Positions 30,358 to 40,010 of a DNA stretch of 64,000 nt are shown here, piece by piece. How positions within the stretch are numbered: position 1 is the first letter of the stretch; each line of letters opens with the position of its first letter. The notes under the pieces are model-generated. The model saw nothing but the letters and a program-made list of their open reading frames with translations. It was not told the DNA's origin and ran no database searches. Origin of the DNA: Ralstonia pickettii. GTDB taxonomy: Bacteria > Pseudomonadota > Gammaproteobacteria > Burkholderiales > Burkholderiaceae. The position numbers were made by a program, and so were the translations under genes. The stretch lies in assembly GCF_000607165.1 (NCBI RefSeq), contig NZ_JFZG01000003.1, positions 450,637 through 514,636 of the forward strand. Reading direction: 5' to 3'.

Positions 30358-30663
30358 ATGATCCCCGGTGAACTCCTCCCGCAAGACGGCGATCTGGAAC
30401 TCAACGCAGGCCGCCCCACGGTGACAGTCACGGTGGCAAACACGGGCGACCGCCCGGTGCAGATCGGCTCGCACTACCACTTCTATGAAGTCAATGACGC
30501 GCTGCGCTTTGACCGCGAAGCTGCGCGTGGCTTTCGGCTGAACATCGCCGCCGGTACCGCCGTGCGTTTCGAGCCGGGGCAGGAGCGCACGGTCGAACTT
30601 GTGGCGCTTGCGGGCGATCGCGTGGTCTATGGCTTCGCCGGCCGTGTGATGGGCAAGCTTTGA
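30358..30663 (+). CDS. ureB: Urease subunit beta
   Basis: Structural subunit of urease, 101 residues, the normal length. It begins [20 protein letters not shown] and holds the conserved [20 protein letters not shown] (about residues 36-55) and RFEPGQ.RTVELV segments. The ATG at 30358 follows the ureJ stop by 10 bp; the frame extends upstream into ureJ without similarity. ureC follows after 13 bp. Confidence 0.98.
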   Translation: MIPGELLPQDGDLELNAGRPTVTVTVANTGDRPVQIGSHYHFYEVNDALRFDREAARGFRLNIAAGTAVRFEPGQERTVELVALAGDRVVYGFAGRVMGKL

Positions 30664-30676
30664 ACGAGGCACGGAC

Positions 30677-32395
<1,719 letters not shown>

Positions 32396-32447
32396 CTGGT
32401 GGGTTGGGGTGGGCTGGTTTCTTGTTGTTGGTCCATCCCTCGTATCG

Positions 32448-32638
32448 TCCCCTGCCGGGGCCGACTCACTTTTCTTTGTCTTGCCAAAGAAAAGTAAGCA
32501 AAAGAAAGGCGCGCCCGAGATGGCGAAAGACTCCTTGGATTTGTGTCGCGGGGAGGGAAGGGAGGCAAACTCGCTGCGCTCAGACAGCCTCCCTTCTTGA
32601 TCCTCCCCGCAACAAAAATCCAAGGCGCCATCAAGGGC
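32448..32638 (+). repeat. Hairpin repeat element, left copy of an inverted pair
   Basis: About 190 bp that recur in inverted orientation at 32851-33040, close to 90% identical by eye. One end carries TTTCTTTGTCTTGCCAAAGA and GGCGCGCCCGAGATGGCG. The rest (32519-32632) is itself a long imperfect palindrome: GATGGCG, CCTTGGATTT, GCGGGGAGG and GGGAGGC pair with GCCTCCC, CCTCCCCGC, AAATCCAAGG and GCCATC. It looks like a dispersed REP-like element. No protein is supported. Confidence 0.85.
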
Positions 32639-32692
32639 AGGAACGTCAACGGCCACACCGGCGGGGAACTGAGGTGGGCGCCGGGGCTCGTT

Positions 32693-32788
32693 GAGTGCGA
32701 GTGCGAGTGCGAGTGCGAGTGCGAGTGCGAGTGCGAGTGCGAGTGCGAGTGGAAGTGGAAGTGGAAGTGGAAGTGGAAGTGGAAGTGC
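32693..32788. repeat. Hexanucleotide tandem repeat, 16 units
   Basis: Nine GAGTGC units, one GAGTGG, five AAGTGG and a closing AAGTGC, in all exactly 96 bp. It lies in the loop between the two inverted hairpin elements. Because the unit is six bases, it keeps frames open on both strands (Glu-Cys / Trp-Lys on one, His-Ser / His-Phe on the other), which explains spurious long frames here. Copy number should vary by slippage. Confidence 0.95.
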
Positions 32789-32850
32789 GTGCGAGGGTTC
32801 AGAACGTACAACGGAGTGGCGTGCGGGCAGAAGATTGTGTGCTTTACCCC

Positions 32851-33040
32851 TTGCCCTAGATGGCGCCTTGAATTTCTGTTGCAGAGAGGAAAAAGAGGGG
32901 AGGCCTGTTTGAGCGAAGCGAGTTTGCCTCCCCTCCCTCTCTGCGACATAAATTCAAGGAATCTTTCGCCATCTCGGGCGCGCCTTTCTTTGCTTACTTT
33001 CTTTGGCAAGACAAAGAAAGTGAGTCGCCCCCGGCAGGGG
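32851..33040 (-). repeat. Hairpin repeat element, right copy of an inverted pair
   Basis: Reverse-oriented copy of the element at 32448-32638, with the same order of parts reversed: GATGGCGCCTTGAATTTC at the inner end, the internal palindrome with GAGGGGAGGC / GCCTCCCCTC, then CGCCATCTCGGGCGCGCC, a TTTCTTTGGCAAGACAAAGA tract and CCCCCGGCAGGGG. Together the two copies could fold into a ~190-bp stem with a ~210-base loop. Confidence 0.85.
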
Positions 33041-33091
33041 GTGAAACAGCAGCAAACCACTAAGGCCCGCCCCGGCAGAAAAGAAGAAAAC

Positions 33092-33175
33092 GAGCCTCGA
33101 ACCTCGAAATCCCAGCCTCAGACCCCCAATCACGACCCTCTGACCCTCAAATTCGATACTCCAGATATCGAATAA
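33092..33175. repeat. Degenerate 21-bp tandem repeat, block A (4 units)
   Basis: Four diverged 21-bp units starting AGCCTCGAACC, AGCCTCAGACC, ACCCTCTGACC and ATACTCCAGAT. They share the [CG]CTC.GACCC core with block B at 33299-33529, so both are probably remains of one array. Confidence 0.6.
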
Positions 33176-33298
33176 GAGCCAACGAAGCAAAGCAATTCGA
33201 CCGCAGGACCCAATCAGGACAAAACGAGACGCAACCGAAGCAAAAACGCAGAATTTTTCGGGCCTCCGAGGGCCATGCTCGATGCAAAAAGCCTCGTG

Positions 33299-33529
33299 CT
33301 CCAATCTCCGAGCCCGACGTTCGACCCTCAATGCTCGGGATTCGAAACCAAAAGTGTGAAAGTCGGAGTTCAGAGCCCCACTATTGAGTGTCAGAGCTTG
33401 GCAATTGAGCCTCTGAGCCTGACGATTGAGCCTCTGAGTCTGAAGATTGAGGCTCAGAGCCTGACGATTGAGGCTCGGAGCTCGACCTTCGAGGCTCGGA
33501 CCCTGGTATTTGACAGGCTCAGCTCCATG
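33299..33529. repeat. Degenerate 21-bp tandem repeat, block B (11 units)
   Basis: Eleven units of exactly 21 bp (231 bp). The best-preserved four (33404-33487) begin ATTGAGCCTCTGAG or ATTGAGGCTCAGAG; outer units are increasingly diverged. On the plus strand they read as heptapeptides such as SLTIEPL and SLKIEAQ, and on the minus strand as RLNRQAQ and RLNCQAL. Both frames are open, but neither has convincing translation signals: the plus frame runs into ureE out of frame, and the minus frame runs on into the inverted hairpin element. I treat it as a non-coding or relic minisatellite. Confidence 0.75.
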
Positions 33530-33564
33530 CTGGGCCGTCATGAGATTGTGAATAGGTTCCAACG

Positions 33565-34227
33565 ATGCTTTCCATCACTAAACATCTCCCCACGCCGCAT
33601 GGCCTGGCCTCCGTGCTGGTCAAGCGCGCGCCCAAGCTGGTGCTCCCATTCCTGGAGCGCAGCCGCAGCCGCCTGCGCGCCACGCTAGACGATGGCCGTG
33701 ACGTGGCCGTTGTACTGCCGCGCGGCACCGTCATGCGTGGCGGCGACGTGCTGGTTGCTGAAGACGGTACGCTGGTGGAAGTGCAGGCTGCACCTGAGCA
33801 GGTGCTGCGCGTGACGAGCGACAACCGCCTCGCGCTGATGCGGGCGGCCTATCACCTCGGCAATCGCCACACGCCTGTGCAGGTCAGCGCAGATGCACTG
33901 CAGCTCGAAGCCGATCCGGTGCTCGAAGACATGCTCGTGCGCCTGGGCGTGACCGTCGCACATGTTGAGGCGCCGTTCGAGCCCGAGGCGGGCGCATACG
34001 GCGGCGGCCATCGGCACGGCCACGATGCGACATTTGAAGAGGACTACGCGGCCGCGCAGGCGCTGTATCACGAGCATCACGGGCACGATCACGGTCACTC
34101 GCATGACCATGATCATGCGAGTGACCACGCGCATAACCACGATCACGCGCATGGGCACGACCACGGTCACGACGACGGCCATGTCCACGGCCCCGGCTGC
34201 GGTCATCACCACCATCACCATGACTAA
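33565..34227 (+). CDS. ureE: Urease accessory nickel chaperone UreE, His-rich tail
   Basis: Nickel-binding metallochaperone for urease. The 220 residues comprise the N-terminal peptide-binding and C-terminal metal-binding domains (about 1-165), then a tail in which 25 of the last 53 residues are His, alternating with Asp and Gly and ending in six consecutive His. Such tails store several Ni2+. The last codons overlap the ureF start by 8 bp. It begins only 36 bp after the minisatellite, so its promoter or leader lies within repeat DNA. Confidence 0.94.
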   Translation: MLSITKHLPTPHGLASVLVKRAPKLVLPFLERSRSRLRATLDDGRDVAVVLPRGTVMRGGDVLVAEDGTLVEVQAAPEQVLRVTSDNRLALMRAAYHLGNRHTPVQVSADALQLEADPVLEDMLVRLGVTVAHVEAPFEPEAGAYGGGHRHGHDATFEEDYAAAQALYHEHHGHDHGHSHDHDHASDHAHNHDHAHGHDHGHDDGHVHGPGCGHHHHHHD

Positions 34228-34909
34228 CGCGGCGCAGCTCACTGCCTTGCTGCATCTCGCGTCCCCCGCGCTGCCGGTGGGCGCGTTCAGCTATTCGCAG
34301 GGGCTGGAAGCGGCGGTGGACGTGCTGCACGTGGCGGATGAAGCGTCGGCTGCGGCATGGATTGCGGAAGGGCTCGACGTGCTGGCGGCCTGCGAGGCGC
34401 CGCTGTGGCTGTTGCAGTTTGCTGACTGGCAGGCGGGTCGCTTCGATGCCGTGGCCGAGCGCGATGCATGGTTCCTTGCCACCCGCGAGACGCGCGAGCT
34501 GCGGCTGGAAACCTCGCAGATGGGCTGGTCGCTCAATCGACTTATCCAGCAGATGGAGTGGGGCGATGGCGCACTGCGCAGTGCATTGGCCGCGCGCGCG
34601 ACAGTGACCTTTCCGACTGCCTTTGCCGCCGCCGCTGCCGCTCTGAATGTCGACCCGCACGACGGCGTGACGGCGTACTGCTTTGCATGGGTGGAAAACC
34701 AGATGGCGGCGGCAGTCAAGGCCGTGCCGCTCGGGCAGGCTGCCGGGCAACGCATTCTCTTCGGTTTGCACACTGCGGTGGCGCGTGCGGTAGAGGAGGC
34801 CACGCGCCGTGCGGCCTGTCATCCGCCTGAACTGTCTACGTTCTCACCGGGGCTGGGTGTGTTGTCCGCCCGGCACGAAACGCAATACTCACGACTCTTT
34901 CGATCCTGA
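34220..34909 (+). CDS. ureF: Urease accessory protein UreF
   Basis: Acts with UreD and UreG as the GTPase-controlling part of the nickel-insertion complex. The 229 residues are all-helical, with [20 protein letters not shown] at the N-terminus (about residues 9-28), [18 protein letters not shown] in the middle, and [20 protein letters not shown] at the C-terminus. The ATG at 34220 lies inside the last codons of ureE, indicating coupled translation. ureG starts 11 bp downstream. Confidence 0.95.
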   Translation: MTNAAQLTALLHLASPALPVGAFSYSQGLEAAVDVLHVADEASAAAWIAEGLDVLAACEAPLWLLQFADWQAGRFDAVAERDAWFLATRETRELRLETSQMGWSLNRLIQQMEWGDGALRSALAARATVTFPTAFAAAAAALNVDPHDGVTAYCFAWVENQMAAAVKAVPLGQAAGQRILFGLHTAVARAVEEATRRAACHPPELSTFSPGLGVLSARHETQYSRLFRS

Positions 34910-34920
34910 ACCTGATCATC

Positions 34921-35547
34921 ATGCGAACCAAGAAACTTCCAGCCCTGCGCGTTGGCGTGGGCGGCCCGGTGGGCTCCGGCAAGACCACGCTGCTCGAAAT
35001 GCTCTGCAAGGCCATGCGCGAGCGCTATGACTTGGTGGCGATCACCAACGACATCTACACGAAGGAAGATCAGCGCCTGCTGACCATCTCCGGCGCGTTG
35101 CCTGCCGAACGCATCATGGGTGTCGAAACGGGCGGTTGCCCGCACACGGCCATCCGCGAAGATGCGTCGATCAACCTCGAAGCGGTGGATCGCATGCTCT
35201 CCAAGTTTCCGGATGCGGATGTGGTCTTCATTGAGTCCGGCGGTGACAACCTCGCGGCGACGTTCAGCCCCGAGCTGTCGGACCTGACGATCTACGTGAT
35301 CGACGTGGCGGGCGGGGAGAAAATCCCTCGCAAGGGCGGCCCGGGCATCACCAAGTCCGACCTGCTGATCATCAACAAGACGGACCTTGCACCGTACGTC
35401 GGGGCGTCGCTGGAGGTGATGGAGAGCGACACGCGCAAGATGCGCGGCGATCGTCCGTTTGTGATGTGCAATCTGCGGGCGCAGGGTGGGCTGGATGAGG
35501 TGATCCGGTTCATTGAAAAGCAGGGGATGCTGACGGCGGCTGCCTGA
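34921..35547 (+). CDS. ureG: Urease accessory GTPase UreG
   Basis: SIMIBI-class GTPase that carries and delivers Ni2+ to urease. The 208 residues contain the P-loop [11 protein letters not shown] (about 14-24), the nickel-binding Cys-Pro-His in [14 protein letters not shown] (about 70-83), the Walker-B-like [11 protein letters not shown] and the guanine-specific [11 protein letters not shown]. It is the last urease gene. Confidence 0.98.
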   Translation: MRTKKLPALRVGVGGPVGSGKTTLLEMLCKAMRERYDLVAITNDIYTKEDQRLLTISGALPAERIMGVETGGCPHTAIREDASINLEAVDRMLSKFPDADVVFIESGGDNLAATFSPELSDLTIYVIDVAGGEKIPRKGGPGITKSDLLIINKTDLAPYVGASLEVMESDTRKMRGDRPFVMCNLRAQGGLDEVIRFIEKQGMLTAAA

Positions 35548-35563
35548 TGCTGCGGCACTTACT

Positions 35564-35583
35564 GCGGCACTTGCGGGTGCCGC
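35564..35583 (+). terminator. Weak hairpin after ureG
   Basis: GCGGCAC (35564-35570) and GTGCCGC (35577-35583) with a 6-base loop, 16 bp after the ureG stop. There is no U-tract, so termination is doubtful. Confidence 0.3.
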
Positions 35584-35625
35584 GCTGAGTCAAAAACACT
35601 CACGGGTGCGTTGCGGAGGTGGGTG

Positions 35626-35928
35626 ATGAAGGCGCTGCATTCTGTGGTGCTGATGACGGTGATCTTGGGCGTGGCTGCCTGTGCGCCGACCATCGTCGGG
35701 CCGTATTACACGATGGATGTACGGCTGGCGGATGGGAAACCCGTGCGGTGTGCGGTCAATCAACCGGTGCACTTGCCCGGGCCGCCGCCGGAGCCGCTGA
35801 CAGTGCGAGAGCGTAACGAGGCCGAAGTACTGGCGACGCAGCCGCTGCGGTTGCAGACGGGGCCGCGGTCGCCGTATCCGACGGTCTACACTGCGCCGGA
35901 CGTGCAGTGCTTCGCATTGCCCCGGTAA
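35626..35928 (+). CDS. Small putative lipoprotein
   Basis: A 100-residue protein with a lipoprotein signal: MKALHSVVLMTVILGVAAC, the lipobox VAAC placing the lipidated Cys at residue 19. The mature part is short and Pro-rich (HLPGPPPEPLTV) and has two further Cys (VRCAVNQP and VQCFALPR) that could form a disulfide. No family is recognised. The ATG at 35626 has a consensus GGAGGT (35615-35620). It lies 78 bp after ureG but shows no link to urease. Confidence 0.7.
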   Translation: MKALHSVVLMTVILGVAACAPTIVGPYYTMDVRLADGKPVRCAVNQPVHLPGPPPEPLTVRERNEAEVLATQPLRLQTGPRSPYPTVYTAPDVQCFALPR

Positions 35929-36230
35929 CGCGATCAGGCGTCTTCCGTCAGGTAGCGCCAGAGCGCCCGCGCCACCAGGCCGACGGGGGCGCGCACGTAA
36001 TCGCGCAACAACGAACCCAGCTTGGTGGTGATGGTGGTGAAGGGCATCAGTCGAGCCCCGGAATCAGGCGCCACGCGCGAGCGCGGTACGCATCGTATAC
36101 CGCGCCGAACTGCGATTGCGAGGGAGTGTCTTCGGCGCATATGCGTGCCACCAGTTGAGGGAAATCAGGCGGAGCGTCAGCGCTGCACCGGCCCGTTTAG
36201 GCCCCTGAACGTGGCCCCGCATTGACGACT
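35929..36230. other. Intergenic stretch without a supported gene
   Basis: About 300 bp between the lipoprotein and the terminator of the minus-strand GST gene. A short minus-strand frame here could encode a basic peptide (MPFTTITTKLGSLLRDYV... from 36045 to 35934, 36 residues), but there is no ribosome-binding site and no recognised family. It may be a gene remnant. Confidence 0.4.
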
Positions 36231-36261
36231 TCCAAAAGAAAAAGGCCGCATCACGCGGCCT
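36231..36261 (-). terminator. Intrinsic terminator of the GST gene
   Basis: On the minus strand AGGCCGC-GTGAT-GCGGCCT is followed by a T-rich run (TTTTTCTTTTGG), just beyond the GST stop codon. Confidence 0.8.
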
Positions 36262-36285
36262 GTTTTCCGATGCGAAAAAGCGGAA

Positions 36286-36978
36286 TCAGCGCCGCTCGTA
36301 CTGCGTCGCGCCGAAGAGGATTTCCTTCGCCTTGTCGTCCTGCACAGCCGGCCGTTCCTTGGCCAGCACCTTCACCGCGCGCTGCACGGCGGGGCGTTCT
36401 TCAATGGCTTCGAACCAGCGCTGCAGCTTCGGGTAATCCGACAGCTCGATCCCCTGGTTCTTCCAGCTGCGCAGCCATGGCCACGTCGCAATATCGGCGA
36501 TGGAGTAATCCGCGCCACCGAGGAATTTCGATTCGCTCAGGCGCTTGTCGATCACGCCATACAGACGCTTGGCTTCGTTCGTGTAGCGGTTGATCGCGTA
36601 TTCGATTTTTTCGGGCGCGTAGATGCGGAAGTGGTGGGCCTGGCCGAGCATCGGGCCAACGCCGCCCATCTGGAACATCACCCATTGCAGCACTTCGTAT
36701 TTGCCGCGCACGTCGTCGGGCATGAACTTGCCCGTCTTGCCGGCGAGGTACAGCAGGATCGCGCCCGATTCGAACAGCGAGATGGGTTTGCCGTCGGGGC
36801 CGTCCTGATCCACGATGGCCGGGATCTTGTTGTTGGGGCTGATCTTGAGGAAGTCGGGCTTGAACTGGTCGCCGGCGCCGATGTTGATGCCGTGAACGCG
36901 GTAAGGCAGCCCGCATTCTTCCAGCATGATGTGCACTTTGTGGCCGTTGGGCGTGGCCCAGCTATAGACGTCGATCAT
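36286..36978 (-). CDS. yfcG: Glutathione S-transferase family protein, YfcG/Ure2p type
   Basis: A 230-residue cytoplasmic protein of the YfcG branch (disulfide-bond reductases using glutathione). The thioredoxin-like N-domain has MIDVYSWATPNGHKVHIMLE and the cis-Pro segment ISPNNKIPAI (about residues 53-62), followed by LFESGAILLYLA; the helical C-domain has YSIADIATWPWL. The ATG at 36978 is chosen because it starts the conserved first beta strand; upstream in-frame sequence is unrelated. A terminator follows it. Its physiological substrate is not known. Confidence 0.88.
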   Translation of the reverse strand: MIDVYSWATPNGHKVHIMLEECGLPYRVHGINIGAGDQFKPDFLKISPNNKIPAIVDQDGPDGKPISLFESGAILLYLAGKTGKFMPDDVRGKYEVLQWVMFQMGGVGPMLGQAHHFRIYAPEKIEYAINRYTNEAKRLYGVIDKRLSESKFLGGADYSIADIATWPWLRSWKNQGIELSDYPKLQRWFEAIEERPAVQRAVKVLAKERPAVQDDKAKEILFGATQYERR

Positions 36979-37089
36979 CGAGTTGGCTCCTTGGCTTCTG
37001 GCCGGGAAGAGAGGTGCAGGCCACCAGCAGCCTGCAAAGTGTTCCATTCCAGCACAGAACCGAAAAACGCGCAGACGCCGGGCAGAGGC

Positions 37090-37116
37090 AAAAAAATCCC
37101 CGCTCAAGGCGGGGTT
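37090..37116 (-). terminator. Intrinsic terminator after the acyl-CoA dehydrogenase gene
   Basis: On the minus strand AACCCCGC-CTTGA-GCGGGG is followed by ATTTTTTT. It lies 31 bp beyond the stop of the dehydrogenase at 37147. Confidence 0.85.
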
Positions 37117-37146
37117 AAGGAGTGAACGGTACAGCCGTGCCGCAGG

Positions 37147-38406
37147 TCAGGAGCCGCGTGTGACCGGCATGTCGGCAACGTCCTTCAGGTGCAGATGCTT
37201 GGCCAGTTCAAGCTTGGCGATGGCCGCGCGGTGCACTTCGTCCGGGCCGTCGGCCAAGCGCAGCGTGCGTTGGTGCGCGTAGGCCGAAGCCAGCGGGAAA
37301 TCACCCGACACGCCGCCGCCGCCGTGTGCCTGGATCGCCCAATCGACGATCTGGCAGGCGATGTTCGGAGCCACGACCTTGATCATCGCAATCTCGGCCT
37401 TGGCGACCTTGTTGCCGACGGTGTCCATCATGTACGCGGCCTTGAGCGTGAGCAGGCGAGCCTGTTCGATCATGCAGCGTGCTTCGGCAATGCGTTCGTG
37501 CCAGACGCTGTGCTGTGCGATGGCCTTGCCGAATGCAATGCGCGACGACAGGCGCTTGCACATCAGTTCCAGCGCGCGCTCAGCCACGCCGATGCTGCGC
37601 ATGCAGTGGTGGATACGGCCCGGGCCCAGGCGGCCTTGTGCGATCTCGAAGCCGCGGCCTTCACCCAGGAGGATGTTGCCCACCGGCACGCGCACGTCTT
37701 TCAGGTCGACTTCCATGTGGCCGTGCGGCGCATCGTCGAAACCGAACACTGACAGCGGACGCATGACGGTGATGCCCGGTGCATTGGCCGGCACCACGAT
37801 CATCGATTGCTGTTCGTGGCGGCCGGCATCGGGGTTGGTCTTGCCCATGACGATGTAGACGGCGCAGCGCGGGTCGCCAGCGCCGGACGACCACCACTTG
37901 CGGCCGTTGATGACGTATTCGTCGCCCTGGCGCTCGATGCGGCATTCGATGTTGGTGGCATCCGACGAGGCCACGGCCGGCTCGGTCATCAGGAAGGCGG
38001 AGCGGATCTCACCGCGCAGCAGCGGTTCGAGCCAGCGGTCTTTCAGTTCTTCCGAGGCGTAGCGCTCCAGCGTTTCCATGTTGCCGGTGTCGGGCGCTGA
38101 GCAGTTGAACACTTCGGGCGCCCAGGGCACGCGGCCCATGATTTCGCACAGCGGGGCGTATTCGAGGTTCGACAGGCCTTCCGGCGCGCGCGGCGAGCGC
38201 GGCAGGAACAGGTTCCACAGCCCGGCCTTGCGTGCCAGCGGCTTGAGTTCTTCGATGACCTTGGTGGGAATCCACGCGTTGCCGGCGCGGCGGTTGGCTT
38301 CGACTTCTTCGTGGAAGCGGTGCTCGTTCGGATAGATGTGCTGGTCAAAGAAATCGAGCAGGCGCGCCTGCATTTCCTTGACCTTGGGCGTGTAATCGAA
38401 ATTCAT
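37147..38406 (-). CDS. Acyl-CoA dehydrogenase, ACAD10/ACAD11-like
   Basis: FAD enzyme of 419 residues. Beyond general acyl-CoA dehydrogenase motifs ([27 protein letters not shown]), it has features I associate with the dehydrogenase domain of ACAD10/11: [34 protein letters not shown] and [20 protein letters not shown]. In animals that domain is fused to an APH-like kinase and acts on 4-hydroxyacyl-CoA. A stand-alone kinase of that kind lies at 42258-43346. The ATG at 38406 has a GGAGACACC leader. The substrate is inferred, not shown. Confidence 0.88.
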   Translation of the reverse strand: MNFDYTPKVKEMQARLLDFFDQHIYPNEHRFHEEVEANRRAGNAWIPTKVIEELKPLARKAGLWNLFLPRSPRAPEGLSNLEYAPLCEIMGRVPWAPEVFNCSAPDTGNMETLERYASEELKDRWLEPLLRGEIRSAFLMTEPAVASSDATNIECRIERQGDEYVINGRKWWSSGAGDPRCAVYIVMGKTNPDAGRHEQQSMIVVPANAPGITVMRPLSVFGFDDAPHGHMEVDLKDVRVPVGNILLGEGRGFEIAQGRLGPGRIHHCMRSIGVAERALELMCKRLSSRIAFGKAIAQHSVWHERIAEARCMIEQARLLTLKAAYMMDTVGNKVAKAEIAMIKVVAPNIACQIVDWAIQAHGGGGVSGDFPLASAYAHQRTLRLADGPDEVHRAAIAKLELAKHLHLKDVADMPVTRGS

Positions 38407-38482
38407 GGTGTCTCCTCAGTACATCGAACAAGCGCCTCGAACGGGCAACCATCAACTCAGTTCAGACGGGCTCGGCCATGCG

Positions 38483-38920
38483 TCAAATACGTCCGCCGAG
38501 CACTGCAAACACGGCACTCGCGCGCGCAATCAACCGGTCGCCGCGATGGAAGAGTGCCTGCGCAAAGGCCAGCTTGCTGCCCGTGCGCAATCCTTCCGGG
38601 GTGATCTCAATCCAGTCGCCTTCTCCGGCAGAGGCGATGAAATCCACAGTCAGGCTGGCGGTGGACATGGCCAGGGCGCCGCCGGTACCTTCGCCGGGCT
38701 CGGCCAGGCAATAGCCTAGCGCCGCATCGGCCAGCGATGCCACCACGCCGCCATGCAGGATGCCGCGCCGGTTCAGGTGGTGGTGGCCGACATGAAAACC
38801 CATCACCATCGTCGGCCCCATGCCGCGGGCATAGACCGGCCCCAGCATCGTCAGGAAAGGGCTCGGCTTGTTCAGCAGTACGAAGCCCGTCGGCACGGAC
38901 AGATCGGTGGTGGTGGTCAT
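38483..38920 (-). CDS. PaaI-family acyl-CoA thioesterase (hot-dog fold)
   Basis: A 145-residue protein with the PaaI thioesterase motif HLNRRGILHGGVVASLADAA (about residues 48-67), containing the HGG turn and the downstream acidic residue. It hydrolyses acyl-CoA thioesters and often clears dead-end intermediates in catabolic pathways. It lies 76 bp upstream of the ACAD10/11-like gene on the same strand, so it probably shares its role. The ATG at 38920 is preferred to a TTG seven codons upstream. Confidence 0.85.
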   Translation of the reverse strand: MTTTTDLSVPTGFVLLNKPSPFLTMLGPVYARGMGPTMVMGFHVGHHHLNRRGILHGGVVASLADAALGYCLAEPGEGTGGALAMSTASLTVDFIASAGEGDWIEITPEGLRTGSKLAFAQALFHRGDRLIARASAVFAVLGGRI

Positions 38921-39013
38921 GGCGCGTGGCGCAACTCCCAAGTGGTGTCCGCAGAATAAGCCTTCGCCTACAATAAGAGAAATGAATTTAGTAGATTACA
39001 GTCCATCAATATC

Positions 39014-39958
39014 ATGCATATATCCCGGGTCGACCTGAACCTGTTTGTCGTTTTCGATGCGATCTACACGGAAGGCGGCATCACGGCGGCCGCGCGCACG
39101 CTCAACCTGACGCAGCCCGCCGTGAGCCACGCGCTCGGGCGGCTGCGTGAGTTGTTTGACGACCCGCTGTTCGAGCGGCGCGGGCAGGGCATGGTGCCGA
39201 CGCCGCTGGCGCGCACGCTGATCGCAGAGGTGCGCACCGCGCTGCAGGGCTTCGAGCGCACCTTGCGCGAGGGCACGCGCTTCGACCCCGCCACGAGCGA
39301 GCGTCGCTTCACGTTGTCGATGCGCGATGCGCTGGAAGCCACGCTGCTGCCGCCGTTGATGGCGGCCATCGCCAAGGAGGCACCGCGGATTGACGTGACG
39401 ACCGTGCGTGGAGACCGCCGCCAGCTCGAAACCGAGTTGCTGGCCGGCACCATCGACGCGGCTGCGGACATTCTGGTGCCGGCATCTCCGGCCATCCGGC
39501 ATGCGCCGCTGCTGACCGACCCGATGGTGGTGCTGGCGCGCCCGGGCCACCCCATTGCAAATGCGCCGTTGACGCTGGAGCGCTATCTGGCGTGCGAACA
39601 CGTGCATGTGTCGTCCCGGCGTCGCGGGGCAGGGCTGGAAGATGTGGAACTGCGCCGGCTTGGCCATGAGCGGCGCGTGCGGCTGCGTTGCCAGCATTAC
39701 CCGGCCGCCTGCCGTGTGGTGAGCTGCACGGACCTGCTCGCGACGTTGCCGATCCGCTATGCGCGCATCGCCAATGAACCGTATGGCAACGTGATGCTGC
39801 CGCTGCCGTTCAACGTGCAGCCGCTGGAGCTGTACCTGTACTGGCACACGAACAGCGACCAGGATGCCGCCAGCCGCTGGCTGCGCGATCACGTATTCGC
39901 CGCAATGGCGGAGGTGGCGCTGGATGACGCGGCGGCCGCATTTGCCGATGGGCGTTGA
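39014..39958 (+). CDS. LysR-type transcriptional regulator
   Basis: A 314-residue LysR regulator. The N-terminal winged helix-turn-helix is clear: LNLFVVFDAIYTEGGITAAARTLN-LTQPAVSHALGRLRE (about residues 8-47). A periplasmic-binding-like effector domain follows (about 95-300). It is divergent from the PaaI thioesterase gene (93 bp between starts), so it is a likely regulator of the thioesterase and acyl-CoA dehydrogenase. The effector is unknown. The A/T-rich gap (38942-39013) is where its operator would be expected. Confidence 0.9.
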   Translation: MHISRVDLNLFVVFDAIYTEGGITAAARTLNLTQPAVSHALGRLRELFDDPLFERRGQGMVPTPLARTLIAEVRTALQGFERTLREGTRFDPATSERRFTLSMRDALEATLLPPLMAAIAKEAPRIDVTTVRGDRRQLETELLAGTIDAAADILVPASPAIRHAPLLTDPMVVLARPGHPIANAPLTLERYLACEHVHVSSRRRGAGLEDVELRRLGHERRVRLRCQHYPAACRVVSCTDLLATLPIRYARIANEPYGNVMLPLPFNVQPLELYLYWHTNSDQDAASRWLRDHVFAAMAEVALDDAAAAFADGR

Positions 39959-40010
39959 CGAACGCAAAAGCAGACGCAATCAGCGCCGCCGCAACAACCA
40001 ATAAGAACGC

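Noticed and set aside
32448..33040. Insertion sequence with terminal inverted repeats
   Set aside because: The DNA between the inverted copies is only about 210 bp, has no transposase, and no target-site duplication was found.
33299..33529. CRISPR array
   Set aside because: Units are contiguous 21-mers without spacers and diverge from each other, and no cas gene is near.
33275..33688. Possible plus-strand heptapeptide protein over the 21-bp repeats
   Set aside because: It would overlap ureE out of frame by over 120 bp, its non-repeat part has no family, and units are too diverged for a maintained protein. Kept as a repeat.
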